A stretch of 64,000 nt of DNA from Cupriavidus sp. IDO (GCF_000812465.1 NZ_JWMA01000183.1:38628-102627), one strand, 5' to 3'; positions 35,630-43,271 are shown, counted from the first letter of the stretch. Numbers and translations: made by a program. Notes: generated by a model from the sequence alone, not told the origin.

Positions 35630-35658
35630 AAAATGCAAAATAACAACTCAAAATGCAA
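35630..35658. promoter_or_regulatory. Direct repeat AAAATGCAA x2 upstream of the dehydrogenase-purU operon
   Basis: AAAATGCAA occurs at 35630-35638 and again at 35650-35658, start to start 20 bases, i.e. two helical turns. The segment is markedly AT-rich and is 49-77 bases upstream of the start of the 33086-35581 gene. A regulator bound to the same DNA face is a reasonable inference. Confidence 0.45.
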
Positions 35659-35721
35659 CATTAGGGGGATTGAATCGCCGCTGCATGGATATCTCCCTTG
35701 CCATGCCACCGGAGCCAGGTC

Positions 35722-35735
35722 TTGATGGACAACAA
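35722..35735 (+). promoter_or_regulatory. FNR/ANR-like box upstream of uspA
   Basis: TTGATGGACAACAA matches the anaerobic-regulator consensus TTGAT-N4-ATCAA at nine of ten defined positions. Universal stress genes are often FNR/ANR targets. It is about 180 bases before the uspA start, rather far for a class II site, so support is weak. The rest of the 331-base gap (35582-35912) holds no gene that could be recognised. Confidence 0.3.
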
Positions 35736-35912
35736 GTCCAAGTTCGCGTGGTGACCTAGTGTTGAGGAAGGCATTGCGACGACGCATTTCGGAGATCGTC
35801 CAGCTGACGAAGCGACTTACGCCGTACGGGCTGGCTTCCTGGTGCAGGGTTGCGGCTGGCGAGCCGCCAGGCTGCACGTTGAACAACACGGTTACGCTGA
35901 AGGAGATGGCGC

Positions 35913-36344
35913 ATGTACACGAAGATGCTGGTGGCGATCGATGGGAGCCAATGCGGCGATCGGGCCCTGGACGAGGCAATCGGGATAGCCGGGGCCTGCG
36001 GTGCGGAGCTGGAAATCGTTCACGTCATTGACAGTGGTTATGAACTGGTGGAAGTGCGAGCAGGCCTGGTCAGGAGGGCGCAGGAACTGCTGGCGGCGGC
36101 ACAGGCGAAGGCCGAAGCCGGGAATGTGCGCTGCCACGTCGTCTTGGTGGACGAGATCCTGGCGCTCGGTGACGTCGCGAACCAGATTCGGCAAGCCGTC
36201 GAAGCCAGCCACGCTCAAGTCGTTGTGGTCGGCACCCACGGACGTCGGGGGGTTAGCCGGCTGCTGATGGGCAGCGTGGCCGAAGGGCTTGTACGCCAGT
36301 GCACGGTGCCGGTAATGCTTGTCAGGGCGCCTCAGGAAGCCTGA
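35913..36344 (+). CDS. Universal stress protein, UspA family
   Basis: This 143-residue single-domain Usp protein has the N-terminus KMLVAIDGSQCGDRALDEAI and the ATP-binding loop GTHGRRGVSRLLMGSVAEG, followed by VRQCTVPVMLVR. The ATP-binding pattern G-2x-G-9x-G(S/T) is complete, so it belongs to the nucleotide-binding Usp subgroup. It is preceded by GAAGGAGAT. It stands alone between two divergent or unrelated units. Confidence 0.92.
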   Translation: MYTKMLVAIDGSQCGDRALDEAIGIAGACGAELEIVHVIDSGYELVEVRAGLVRRAQELLAAAQAKAEAGNVRCHVVLVDEILALGDVANQIRQAVEASHAQVVVVGTHGRRGVSRLLMGSVAEGLVRQCTVPVMLVRAPQEA

Positions 36345-36586
36345 GAAAAGAGGCCGGCTGCCTGATTCCCATCAGGGGATATTCCGTAAGTATTTGATTC
36401 TGAGATGAAAATTGTCCCGGCAACGTGGCGGCAGGACCCGTGGTTATTCCTCTGTGTATCAACAGATGTTCTGCACGGACGGTTTGTGGCTCGAGGCGCG
36501 GTTCGTATAGTTCCACCCAGGGCAAGCGCGGCACCGCGGCCCGATCCACGCACATGTGCAGCCATCCACGAATTCAGGAACCGGAA

Positions 36587-37066
36587 ATGACCATTGAATC
36601 AAGACTCGCAGAACTAGGCCTGACGCTGCCGTCGCCGCCAGACCCGCTGGGCAGCTACACCGCGACCAGCGAGGCCGGCAACATGCTCTTCATCTCGGGG
36701 CAGCTGCCGCTGCAGGACGGGCGCGTGGTGTTTCAGGGGCGCGTCGGCGAAGCGCTGACGGTGCGGGAAGGCAAGCAAGCGGCAGAGCTGGCGGCGCTGA
36801 ATGTGCTGGCCCAGATCAGGCGCCACCTGGGCGGCTTTGACCGGCTCGACCATATCGTCCGCGTCGAAGGGCATGTGGCCAGCGCCGAAGGGAATTTCGA
36901 CCAGCCAGCGGTGGTCGACGGCGCTTCCGATCTGTTCGCGGCCGTGCTGGGAGAGAAGGCTGGTCATGCGCGCCTGGCCTTTTCGCACACCCAGTTGCCC
37001 GCCAACGCCGCGGTAGTGCTGGGCGTGATCGCGCAGATTCAGCCGGCGAACTTTTCCACGAGGTAG
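36587..37066 (+). CDS. RidA/YjgF/Rid-family protein
   Basis: This 159-residue protein matches the YjgF/Rid family subgroup with an N-terminal extension (SRLAELGLTLPSPPDPLGSY). Core motifs are NMLFISGQLPLQDG, ALNVLAQI, RVEGHVAS and the C-terminal ARLAFSHTQLPANAAVVL. In archetypal RidA an Arg in the IRV/E region binds the carboxylate of imines; here ARLAF replaces the usual ARxAV pattern, so the activity may differ. AGGAACCGGAA precedes the ATG. Its 3' end overlaps the LysR gene tail to tail by 28 bases. Confidence 0.85.
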   Translation: MTIESRLAELGLTLPSPPDPLGSYTATSEAGNMLFISGQLPLQDGRVVFQGRVGEALTVREGKQAAELAALNVLAQIRRHLGGFDRLDHIVRVEGHVASAEGNFDQPAVVDGASDLFAAVLGEKAGHARLAFSHTQLPANAAVVLGVIAQIQPANFSTR

Positions 37067-37950
37067 TCGACAAAGGCCCGCACCCGCAGGGACATGTGGC
37101 GTGCGTGCGGGTAAAGCAGGACGAAGGGCCGGGATGTGCCGCCGAACTCCGTCAGCACTTCCACCAGCGTGCCTTCGCGCAGATCCGACTCGACCACGAA
37201 GCGGTAGGTCTGGAACAGGCCGGCGCCCATGCGCACCAGTGTGGCGCAGCCCAGGATGTCCTCCGAGCAGCTGTAGCTTCCGGTAGTGGCGATATCGATA
37301 TCCTCGCCTTCCAGCCTGAATGTCCAGGGCAGCCTTCGCCCGCTGCTCGGGACGTCGAACTGGATGCATTCGTGCCGGTGCAGGTCGTCGAGCGTCTTCG
37401 GCGTGCCCGCGCGGGCGAGGTAGCCCGGCGTGGCAACGACGACCAGTTCCGCATCTTCAAGCTTGCGGGCGATCAGGCTGGAGTCGTCCGGCGCCTTGCC
37501 TCGTACCGACAGGTCGTAGGCATCGTCGGCAAAGTCGACATTCCGGTTGCTGATATGGGTTTCCACCGCTACATCCGGGAAGCGCTTGCGGAATTCGGGC
37601 AGCACCGGCAGCACGCGGTAGTGCGCATACGGGGTGGGCAGGCTGATGCGCAGGAGTCCGGCCGGGCTGCCATGCTGGCCGCTCACCTGGCGCTCGGCGT
37701 CGACCAGTTGCGCCAGTGCTTCCCGGCATTGCCCGAAGTACAGGCGACCCTCGTCGGTCAGGCGGATCTGCCGGGTCGTCCTGACAAACAGGCGCACGCC
37801 CAGCCGTTCTTCAAGCCGCGACACCGAGCGGCTGACGGCTGCCGGCGTCACGCTCGCCGCGGCGGCGGCAGCGGTAAAACTGCTGAGTTCCGCCGCCAGG
37901 CAGAAGAGTTCAATGCTGCCGAGCTGGAGATCATCGAATTGACGTTTCAT
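37039..37950 (-). CDS. LysR-family transcriptional regulator
   Basis: This 303-residue protein has an N-terminal winged helix (LFCLAAELSSFTAAAAAASV, TPAAVSRSVSRLEERLGVRLF) and a two-lobed effector-binding domain (GLLRISLPTPYAHYRVLPVL, YDLSVRGKAPDDSSLIARKL). It resembles the CrgA/YhjC subgroup. Unusually, it does not diverge from its presumed target: it converges on and overlaps the rid gene by 28 bases. A perfect 17-base palindrome lies 28 bases upstream of its start. Target unknown. Confidence 0.9.
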   Translation of the reverse strand: MKRQFDDLQLGSIELFCLAAELSSFTAAAAAASVTPAAVSRSVSRLEERLGVRLFVRTTRQIRLTDEGRLYFGQCREALAQLVDAERQVSGQHGSPAGLLRISLPTPYAHYRVLPVLPEFRKRFPDVAVETHISNRNVDFADDAYDLSVRGKAPDDSSLIARKLEDAELVVVATPGYLARAGTPKTLDDLHRHECIQFDVPSSGRRLPWTFRLEGEDIDIATTGSYSCSEDILGCATLVRMGAGLFQTYRFVVESDLREGTLVEVLTEFGGTSRPFVLLYPHARHMSLRVRAFVDYLVEKFAG

Positions 37951-37977
37951 GGCATCCCGTTTCCGCGAGCGCTGGGT

Positions 37978-37994
37978 CGGACCTGTCAGGTCCG
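37978..37994. promoter_or_regulatory. Perfect 17-base palindrome upstream of lysR
   Basis: CGGACCTGTCAGGTCCG has 8-base arms around a single central T, placed between the lysR start and the TlpA-like stop. It could be an autoregulatory operator or a short terminator hairpin for the TlpA operon; no U-tract follows on either strand. Confidence 0.4.
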
Positions 37995-38052
37995 GATGTG
38001 CACGGCAAGTATATCGGCCAGCGGATCCGCAACGCGCCCGCGGAAAACGGCA

Positions 38053-38610
38053 TTACTTGCGCTCGGCAAGCAGCTTCTGTATCGCCGCTTCCGTTTCTTC
38101 ATACCGGCCTTCGCCAAAATGCGTGTAGACGATCTTGCCGCTGGCGTCGATGAGGTATAGCGCGGGCCAGTACTGGTTCCGGTAGGCGTCCCAGGTGGAA
38201 TATGAGTTGTCCTGCGCGACCGGGTACCGGATGTCGAAGCGCTTGAGCGCCGCTTGTACGTTCGGCGTGGATTTCTCGAACGGATACTCGGGGGTGTGCA
38301 CGCCCACCACCACCAGTCCCTTGTCCCGGTATTTGTCGTACCACTGCCTGACGTGCGGCAGCGTGCGGACACAGTTGATGCAACTGTAGGTCCAGAAGTC
38401 GACCAGCACGACCTTGCCGCGCAGGCCGGACACGGTGAGGGGTTCCGAGTTCAGCCACTTCTCGATGCCGGCAAATTCCGGTGCCTTGTCATGGTCGGCG
38501 GGTGCCGGCGGGGCTGTCGCGGCATGCGTGGCGAAAAGGGCGGTGCCGGCAAGGAAGGTGGCGACAAGCAGGGCAGTGGCGGCGAAGAAGGTGCGAATAG
38601 CGGGTTTCAT
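38053..38610 (-). CDS. TlpA/thioredoxin-like periplasmic thiol-disulfide protein
   Basis: This 185-residue protein has a signal peptide/anchor (residues ~7-30) and a thioredoxin fold. The active site is Cys77-Ile-Asn-Cys80 in DFWTYSCINCVRTLP, and the cis-Pro region is YWPALYLIDASGKIVY. The WTYSCINC pattern is characteristic of the DipZ/TlpA group coupled to CcdA-type membrane proteins. It would receive electrons in the periplasm from the neighbouring membrane protein, whose stop lies three bases upstream of this start. Confidence 0.88.
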   Translation of the reverse strand: MKPAIRTFFAATALLVATFLAGTALFATHAATAPPAPADHDKAPEFAGIEKWLNSEPLTVSGLRGKVVLVDFWTYSCINCVRTLPHVRQWYDKYRDKGLVVVGVHTPEYPFEKSTPNVQAALKRFDIRYPVAQDNSYSTWDAYRNQYWPALYLIDASGKIVYTHFGEGRYEETEAAIQKLLAERK

Positions 38611-38613
38611 GAT

Positions 38614-39315
38614 TCAGGCTCCGGGTTGGATCGAGGGAACGAGGCCGGTCACCCAGGCAACGGCAACCGTGTCGTACTGGTAGTACATGGCAATGGCGGT
38701 CGCGACCACGAGCACGCCGAAGCCTTGTTGCAGGCGGTGCGTATACCGGGCGAGCTGGCGGACGCGGGTGGTGGCGAACTGCCCGCCGTAGGCAATCAGC
38801 AGCATCGGGATGGCCGCGCCGGCTGCGAACAGGGCGAGCAGGACGCCTGCGCGCTGCAGGTCCTGCGCCCTGGCGACCAGCGCAAGAATGGATGCCAGCA
38901 CCGGCCCGGCACACGGCGTCCAGACCACGCCCAGTGTCGTGCCCAGCACAAAGCCGCCGACCAGGCCGTTGCCCAGCCCCGCATCCAGGCCGGCCGTGCG
39001 GTCGGCCAGGCTCCGGAACGGCGTCATCAGCCGTTCGAACCAGGCTGGCCAGATGCGGGCCAGCCCGGACAGCAGCAGCGTCAGGATGGCGATGTTGCGG
39101 ATGACGCCGTGCGCATCGCCAAAAGCACTCGAGAGGGCGCCGAAGGCGACGCCCAGCACCGAGAAGGCCGTTACGAAGCCCAGCGCAATCGACAGCGGCC
39201 GCAGGCCATTGGCTTCGCCGATCGACGCGTTCAGCAGCATGGGCAATACCGGGAGCACGCAGGGGGAGGCGATGGTCAGCACGCCTGCAAGAAATGCGAG
39301 AAAGAGGTCGATCAC
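38614..39315 (-). CDS. CcdA/DsbD-like transmembrane thiol-disulfide interchange protein
   Basis: This 233-residue protein has six membrane helices. The paired Cys residues that carry reducing equivalents are in SPCVLPVLPMLL (helix 1) and TPCAGPVLASIL (helix 4), the two pseudo-repeat signatures of CcdA. The start is assigned to GTG at 39315, just before the first helix and preceded by CAGGGGAATA; an ATG at 39369 adds only a polar stretch. It forms an operon with the TlpA-like protein and transfers electrons from cytoplasmic thioredoxin to it. Confidence 0.85.
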   Translation of the reverse strand: MIDLFLAFLAGVLTIASPCVLPVLPMLLNASIGEANGLRPLSIALGFVTAFSVLGVAFGALSSAFGDAHGVIRNIAILTLLLSGLARIWPAWFERLMTPFRSLADRTAGLDAGLGNGLVGGFVLGTTLGVVWTPCAGPVLASILALVARAQDLQRAGVLLALFAAGAAIPMLLIAYGGQFATTRVRQLARYTHRLQQGFGVLVVATAIAMYYQYDTVAVAWVTGLVPSIQPGA

Positions 39316-39517
39316 GATCGTATTCCCCTGGTGTGCGGCCCCGGGCGGCAGGCGAAGCCGCCCGTGCACGGGGGCGGCGATTGCGGTTCAATGGCGGTGG
39401 CTGGCATCACGAAGGTCTCCGAGGGTTGACGCGATAGCCGCATTCAACCGCCCTCGCGTATCCGCGCTGTTTCGGCAAGCGGCGGAAATGCAATGTTTCA
39501 TGTCTGTCACCGGGGCT

Positions 39518-39533
39518 GATACAGAGCGATACA
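39518..39533 (+). promoter_or_regulatory. Tandem GATACA boxes before the OmpR-type two-component operon
   Basis: GATACAGAGCGATACAAAGC has two GATACA boxes (39518-39523 and 39528-39533) exactly 10 bases apart, the spacing used by OmpR/PhoB-family dimers. It is 270 bases before the regulator start, 85 bases before the small gene at 39603, and ~200 bases upstream of the divergent ccdA start. The same arrangement appears at 41938-41957. Autoregulation is inferred. Confidence 0.5.
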
Positions 39534-39602
39534 AAGCGCCTCGCTGGCCGCAGCACAATGGCGTCACGCGCAATCCGCGCGGTAGCCCGGGAAGACCCAA
39601 CG

Positions 39603-39791
39603 ATGAAGCCTCTCCTGCTGTACGTCGCCCTGATCCTGTCCGCGCTTGCATATGAACTGCGCGGGTCCGTAGCTTGCCGATGGGCGTTTTCCGGCCCGCG
39701 CGTGGTGCGCCTGTCGGCACCTGCACGGAAAAGGCGAGTCCGCCCTATGATCAGTGATCTCTCCATTACCGAAACCGAAAGCGCCCCATGA
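39603..39791 (+). CDS. Possible small membrane/secreted protein coupled to response regulator
   Basis: A 62-codon frame begins KPLLLYVALILSALAYEL, one hydrophobic helix, then a basic, unremarkable tail. Its stop codon overlaps the ATG of the response regulator by four bases (ATGA), which would allow translational coupling. GGAAG lies 11 bases upstream of the start. No family is recognised; it could be chance, or a leader peptide for the operon. Confidence 0.3.
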   Translation: MKPLLLYVALILSALAYELRGSVACRWAFSGPRVVRLSAPARKRRVRPMISDLSITETESAP

Positions 39792-40528
39792 ATCAACCCG
39801 ACCACATCCTGATCGTTGACGACGACCGCGAGATCCGCGAGCTGGTGGCCACCTATCTCGAGCGCAGCGGAATGCGCATCACGCTTGCCGCGAACGGGCG
39901 CGAAATGCGAACGGCGCTCGAAAAGGGCTCGGTCGACCTGGTCGTGCTCGACCTGATGCTGCCCGGCGAAGACGGGCTGACGCTGTGCCGCGACCTGCGC
40001 GCGGGCGAGCACAGGAACACGCCGGTGCTGATGCTCACCGCCCGCGACGAGGAGGCCGACCGCATCCTGGGCCTGGAAATGGGCGCGGATGATTACCTGA
40101 TCAAGCCGTTCGCCGCGCGCGAGCTGCTGGCGCGCATCCGTTCGGTGCTGCGGCGCACGCGCATGCTGCCGCCGAACCTGCAGATCACCGAGGCGGCCAG
40201 CATGCTGGCATTCGGCCCATGGCGGCTGGATACGACGGCACGGCACCTGCTCGACGAGGATGATGTCATCGTTGCCCTCAGCGGCGCGGAGTATCGCCTG
40301 TTGAGAGTGTTCGTCGACCATCCGCAGCGCGTGCTGTCCCGCGACCAGCTGCTGAACCTCACGCAGGGGCGCGACGCCGAGCTGTTCGAGCGATCCATCG
40401 ACCTGATGGTGAGCCGCCTGCGCCAGCGCCTGCGGGACGATGCCCGCGAGCCGCGCTACATCAAGACCGTGCGCAATGGTGGCTACGTCTTCTCGGCGAG
40501 CGTTGAAGTGCGCGAGGCGCGCTCATGA
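39788..40528 (+). CDS. OmpR/PhoB-family response regulator
   Basis: This 246-residue protein has a receiver ~1-120 with DDD pocket, phospho-acceptor Asp55 (LVVLDLMLPGEDG), Thr in LMLTARD and Lys in YLIKPF, and a winged-helix output domain ~145-240 (LSGAEYRLLRVFVDHPQRVLSRDQLL, SRLRQRL, TVRNGGYVF). It is cotranscribed with the kinase whose ATG overlaps this stop. It is likely to bind tandem direct repeats; paired GATACA boxes occur upstream of this operon and upstream of the repeat-protein/ohr genes. Confidence 0.95.
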   Translation: MNQPDHILIVDDDREIRELVATYLERSGMRITLAANGREMRTALEKGSVDLVVLDLMLPGEDGLTLCRDLRAGEHRNTPVLMLTARDEEADRILGLEMGADDYLIKPFAARELLARIRSVLRRTRMLPPNLQITEAASMLAFGPWRLDTTARHLLDEDDVIVALSGAEYRLLRVFVDHPQRVLSRDQLLNLTQGRDAELFERSIDLMVSRLRQRLRDDAREPRYIKTVRNGGYVFSASVEVREARS

Positions 40529-41841
40529 GCCGCACCGAAGTGGCATGGCGCGCCTGGCCACACACGTTGTTCGCGCGCCTGATGCTCATCCTGCTGATCG
40601 GCCTGGCCCTGGCGCAGGGGCTGTCCTTCGGCCTCGTGATGCTGGAGCGCACGACGGTTGCGGACCGCACGATGCTGGGAAATCTTGAACTCGACGTGGC
40701 CAGCTCCGTCGCCATGCTGGACATGCTGCCGGCGGACAAGCGCGCGGCCTGGCTCGACCGGCTGCAGCGGAACAACTACAGCTATCGCCTCGATGCCGGC
40801 ACGCCCGGAGATCCGCCGCGCTCGCCGCTGTCGCGCAGGGCGGTCGACACGATCACGCTGGCGTTGCAGGACCGCTATGCGGTGACGGCGAACGATGTGC
40901 CCGGGAACCGCGAGCGCTTCCAGGTCCACCTGCGCCTGCACGACGGCAACCCGCTCACCATCGACGTCCGCCCGAAGCCCAATGTATTGTCGTCATGGCT
41001 GCCCGTGCTGTTGTGCGCCCAGCTGGCGCTGCTGGCCGTGTGCGCGTGGATTGCCGTGCGGCTGGTCACACGGCCGCTCAAGCAACTGGCGGTGGCGGCC
41101 GAGAATCTCGGCCCGGACCTCAAGGCCGACCGGATCCCCGAGCGCGGACCCGCCGAGGTTGCCCATGCCGCGACGGCCTTCAATGCCATGCAGGCGCGCA
41201 TTGCGGGTTACCTTGCCGAGCGCGTGCAGATCCTCGCCGCGATTTCGCATGACTTGCAGACGCCCATCACCCGGATGCGGCTGCGCGTGGATCTCATGGA
41301 GCCGTCGGAGACGCAGGACAAGCTCTTCAGCGATCTTCGGGCGATGGAGCACCTGGTGCGCGAAGGCATTGCCTATGCCAGCACGCTGCACGGCAGCGCG
41401 GAGGCGCTGGCGCGCGTGGACCCCGATGCCTTGCTCGACAGCCTGGCCGGCGACTACCTGGACAGCGGCAATGCGATCGCTGTCGAAGGCAAGGCCGGCG
41501 CTGCCATCCTGACACGTCCGCAGGCCCTGCGCCGCATCCTGACGAATCTCATCGACAACGCCATCAAGTTCGGCGGCGAAGTGGACGTGGCGGTGTCGCG
41601 GCAGGCGGACGGGCACCTGGCCATTGCCGTACGGGACCGTGGACCCGGCATCCCGGAAGCGGAGCTTGAGCGGGTCATGCAGCCGTTCTACCGGCTCGAG
41701 ACTTCCCGCAACCGGGGTACGGGCGGCACCGGCCTTGGCCTGGCGATTGCGCAGCAACTCTCCCAGGCCCTCGGCGGCACATTGACGCTCTCCAATCGGA
41801 AGGAGGGTGGCCTGCAGGCCATCCTTACGCTCCCCGCATAG
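40525..41841 (+). CDS. Membrane sensor histidine kinase (EnvZ-type layout)
   Basis: This 438-residue kinase has TM1 ~17-38, a periplasmic loop ~39-155, TM2 ~157-180, HAMP ~181-232, HisKA with His242 in AAISHDLQTPITRMRLR, and HATPase with N box RRILTNLIDNAIKFG, G1 DRGPGIP and G2 GGTGLGLAIAQQ. The cognate partner is the regulator just upstream. Its setting between a thiol-redox pair and an organic hydroperoxide protein suggests an envelope redox or oxidant signal, but that is inference from position only. Confidence 0.93.
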   Translation: MSRTEVAWRAWPHTLFARLMLILLIGLALAQGLSFGLVMLERTTVADRTMLGNLELDVASSVAMLDMLPADKRAAWLDRLQRNNYSYRLDAGTPGDPPRSPLSRRAVDTITLALQDRYAVTANDVPGNRERFQVHLRLHDGNPLTIDVRPKPNVLSSWLPVLLCAQLALLAVCAWIAVRLVTRPLKQLAVAAENLGPDLKADRIPERGPAEVAHAATAFNAMQARIAGYLAERVQILAAISHDLQTPITRMRLRVDLMEPSETQDKLFSDLRAMEHLVREGIAYASTLHGSAEALARVDPDALLDSLAGDYLDSGNAIAVEGKAGAAILTRPQALRRILTNLIDNAIKFGGEVDVAVSRQADGHLAIAVRDRGPGIPEAELERVMQPFYRLETSRNRGTGGTGLGLAIAQQLSQALGGTLTLSNRKEGGLQAILTLPA

Positions 41842-41937
41842 GCCTGTTCAGGGGGCTCGGCGGTGCAATCAGCGTCGACGCTCCCGCTTCACTTTTCGTC
41901 CGTGAGGGCCGCCCGGCCCTTACCCCGGACGTCCGGC

Positions 41938-42016
41938 TTTGTATGCGTTTGTATCGCGCACCCCCTGCGATACGTGGACTCACCGAATTGCCGCCAGCCT
42001 GCTACGGGCCAGATAC
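41938..42016. promoter_or_regulatory. GATACA box cluster before the repeat-protein and ohr genes
   Basis: TTTGTATGCGTTTGTATCGC (41938-41957) is, on the other strand, a tandem (G/C)ATACA pair with 10-base spacing, like the one at 39518-39533 but inverted. GATAC (41967-41971) and GATACA (42011-42016) follow. The group ends 104 bases before the start of the repeat protein. It suggests control by the adjacent OmpR-type regulator. Confidence 0.5.
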
Positions 42017-42120
42017 ATCGGTCGGCTTAAATGCATCTCGTGGCGCGGCGGCAGGGCAAGACCAGATGACCCGCCGGCGCCGCTGTATCGGCAATCGAAT
42101 CCACTACCCAGGAGCACCAA

Positions 42121-42456
42121 ATGCAAGCCATCAACATCACCACCATTGCCCGCCACCTCATCTCCGCCGTGGCTCTCGCAGCCGCAGTCGGCGGCGCACA
42201 GGCAGCATCCGCTGTCGTCTTGCCGGCGGACCACCACGGCGGCGCCGCACGTATCGCCCAACGCGATCCGTTCACCGACGGCGCCCGCGCCGACGCTCGC
42301 GACCCCTTCACGGACGGGGCCCGTATCGGCGCACACGACGTCTTTACTGATGGCGCCCGCAATGCCGAAGCGGCCGCCACGGTCGCGCGGATCAGCAACC
42401 GCGATGGCTACGTCCCCGATGCCAGCCATAGCGACACGGCGCTTGCCGCCGCCTGA
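42121..42456 (+). CDS. Small exported protein with (R/H)D(P/V)FTDGAR repeats
   Basis: This 111-residue protein has a clear signal peptide (ISAVALAAAVGGAQA, cleavage near residue 29). The mature 80-residue peptide contains three copies of a nonamer, RDPFTDGAR at ~48 and ~60 and HDVFTDGAR at ~72, at a strict 12-residue period, then SNRDGYVPDAS. It is very hydrophilic, with no Cys. CAGGAGCACCAA gives a strong ribosome site. Similar small proteins with 'DPFTDGA' units occur in Burkholderiaceae without known function. It lies between the two-component genes and ohr. Confidence 0.75.
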   Translation: MQAINITTIARHLISAVALAAAVGGAQAASAVVLPADHHGGAARIAQRDPFTDGARADARDPFTDGARIGAHDVFTDGARNAEAAATVARISNRDGYVPDASHSDTALAAA

Positions 42457-42495
42457 CGCCCCATCTTTTACACGCTTGACAACGAGGATTTCATC

Positions 42496-42912
42496 ATGAC
42501 CCAACTCAACAACGTTCTGTACACCGGCAAGACGCACACCACGGGCGGGCGCGACGGCGCGTCGCACAGCTCCGACGGCCGCCTGGACATCCGGCTCTCG
42601 CCACCCGGAAGCGCAGGCAACGGCACCAATCCGGAGCAGTTGTTCGCCGCCGGCTGGTCGGCCTGCTTTATCGGCGCCATGGGAAAGGCGGCCGCCAGCA
42701 TGAAGATCGCGCTGCCGGCCGACCTTGCCGTCGATGCGGAAGTTGACCTGTGCCTGAACGACGGTGCCTATTTCCTCCAGGCACGCCTGAACGTCAGCTT
42801 GCCGGGCCTGTCGCGCGAAGTCGCGCAGGCAGTGGTCGAGGGGGCGCACGAGCGGTGCCCGTACTCCAAGGCCACGCGCGGCAATATCGATGTTGTCCTC
42901 AACGTGGTCTGA
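42496..42912 (+). CDS. ohr: Organic hydroperoxide resistance protein (Ohr/OsmC family)
   Basis: This 138-residue thiol peroxidase has the full length and both redox cysteines of Ohr: Cys57 in AAGWSACFIGAM and Cys121 in ERCPYSKATRGN. The N-terminal VLYTGKTHTTGGRDG is also typical. It detoxifies organic hydroperoxides using lipoamide. It follows the repeat protein by 39 bases and may share its promoter; no ohrR gene is near, so control by the neighbouring two-component system is possible. Confidence 0.93.
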   Translation: MTQLNNVLYTGKTHTTGGRDGASHSSDGRLDIRLSPPGSAGNGTNPEQLFAAGWSACFIGAMGKAAASMKIALPADLAVDAEVDLCLNDGAYFLQARLNVSLPGLSREVAQAVVEGAHERCPYSKATRGNIDVVLNVV

Positions 42913-42934
42913 GCCCGGCCGGGTCACTCCTGCT

Positions 42935-42963
42935 CGGCCTGCCTGTTCATGCCGGGCAGGCCG
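42935..42963 (+). terminator. Hairpin after ohr
   Basis: CGGCCTGCC (42935-42943) and GGCAGGCCG (42955-42963) form a 9-bp perfect stem with an 11-base loop, 22 bases past the ohr stop. The following CCTTCCGGCTTCCC is pyrimidine-rich without a true T-run. Likely terminator by position. Confidence 0.5.
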
Positions 42964-43003
42964 CCTTCCGGCTTCCCATGCCATTCACACCAGGTGCGGC
43001 CTG

Positions 43004-43271
43004 AGAACCCATTTCATAATGAAGAAGGGGCGCGAAGGCTGCTGCCGGGCTGCAGGGCTAGGCGCAGCCGACGCCGCGTGGTCATTCCACGCAAGGAGGC
43101 TGCAACAACGCCATGCGGCCCGGCAGCAGCCTTCCCTTCGGGTTCAAGCCAGGCGCGGCGCATGCGTCGTTGCGGGCCTTGACCTTGGAATGACCAAGGC
43201 CGGCGGCCCGCGCCTAGCCTGCGCCGCGCCTGGCTTGAACGCGTCCCCTTCTTCATTATGAAATGGGTTCT
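43004..43271. mobile_element. 268-bp MITE-like element with 27-bp perfect terminal inverted repeats
   Basis: The first 27 bases (43004-43030, starting AGAACCCATTTCATAATG) recur as an exact reverse complement at 43245-43271. Inside are nested inverted repeats: GAAGGCTGCTGCCGGGC near 43034 pairs with GCCCGGCAGCAGCCTTC near 43117, and TTCAAGCCAGGCGCGGCGCA near 43142 pairs with its complement ending about 43240. There is no transposase gene or convincing protein. The termini are AT-rich against a GC-rich core. The right end touches the stop codon of the MocR gene. No target duplication is evident. Confidence 0.7.

Noticed and set aside
42121..42456. EF-hand or other known calcium motif in the DPFTDGAR repeats
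   Set aside because: The spacing of acidic residues does not fit the 12-position EF-hand loop ligands, and no flanking helices are evident.
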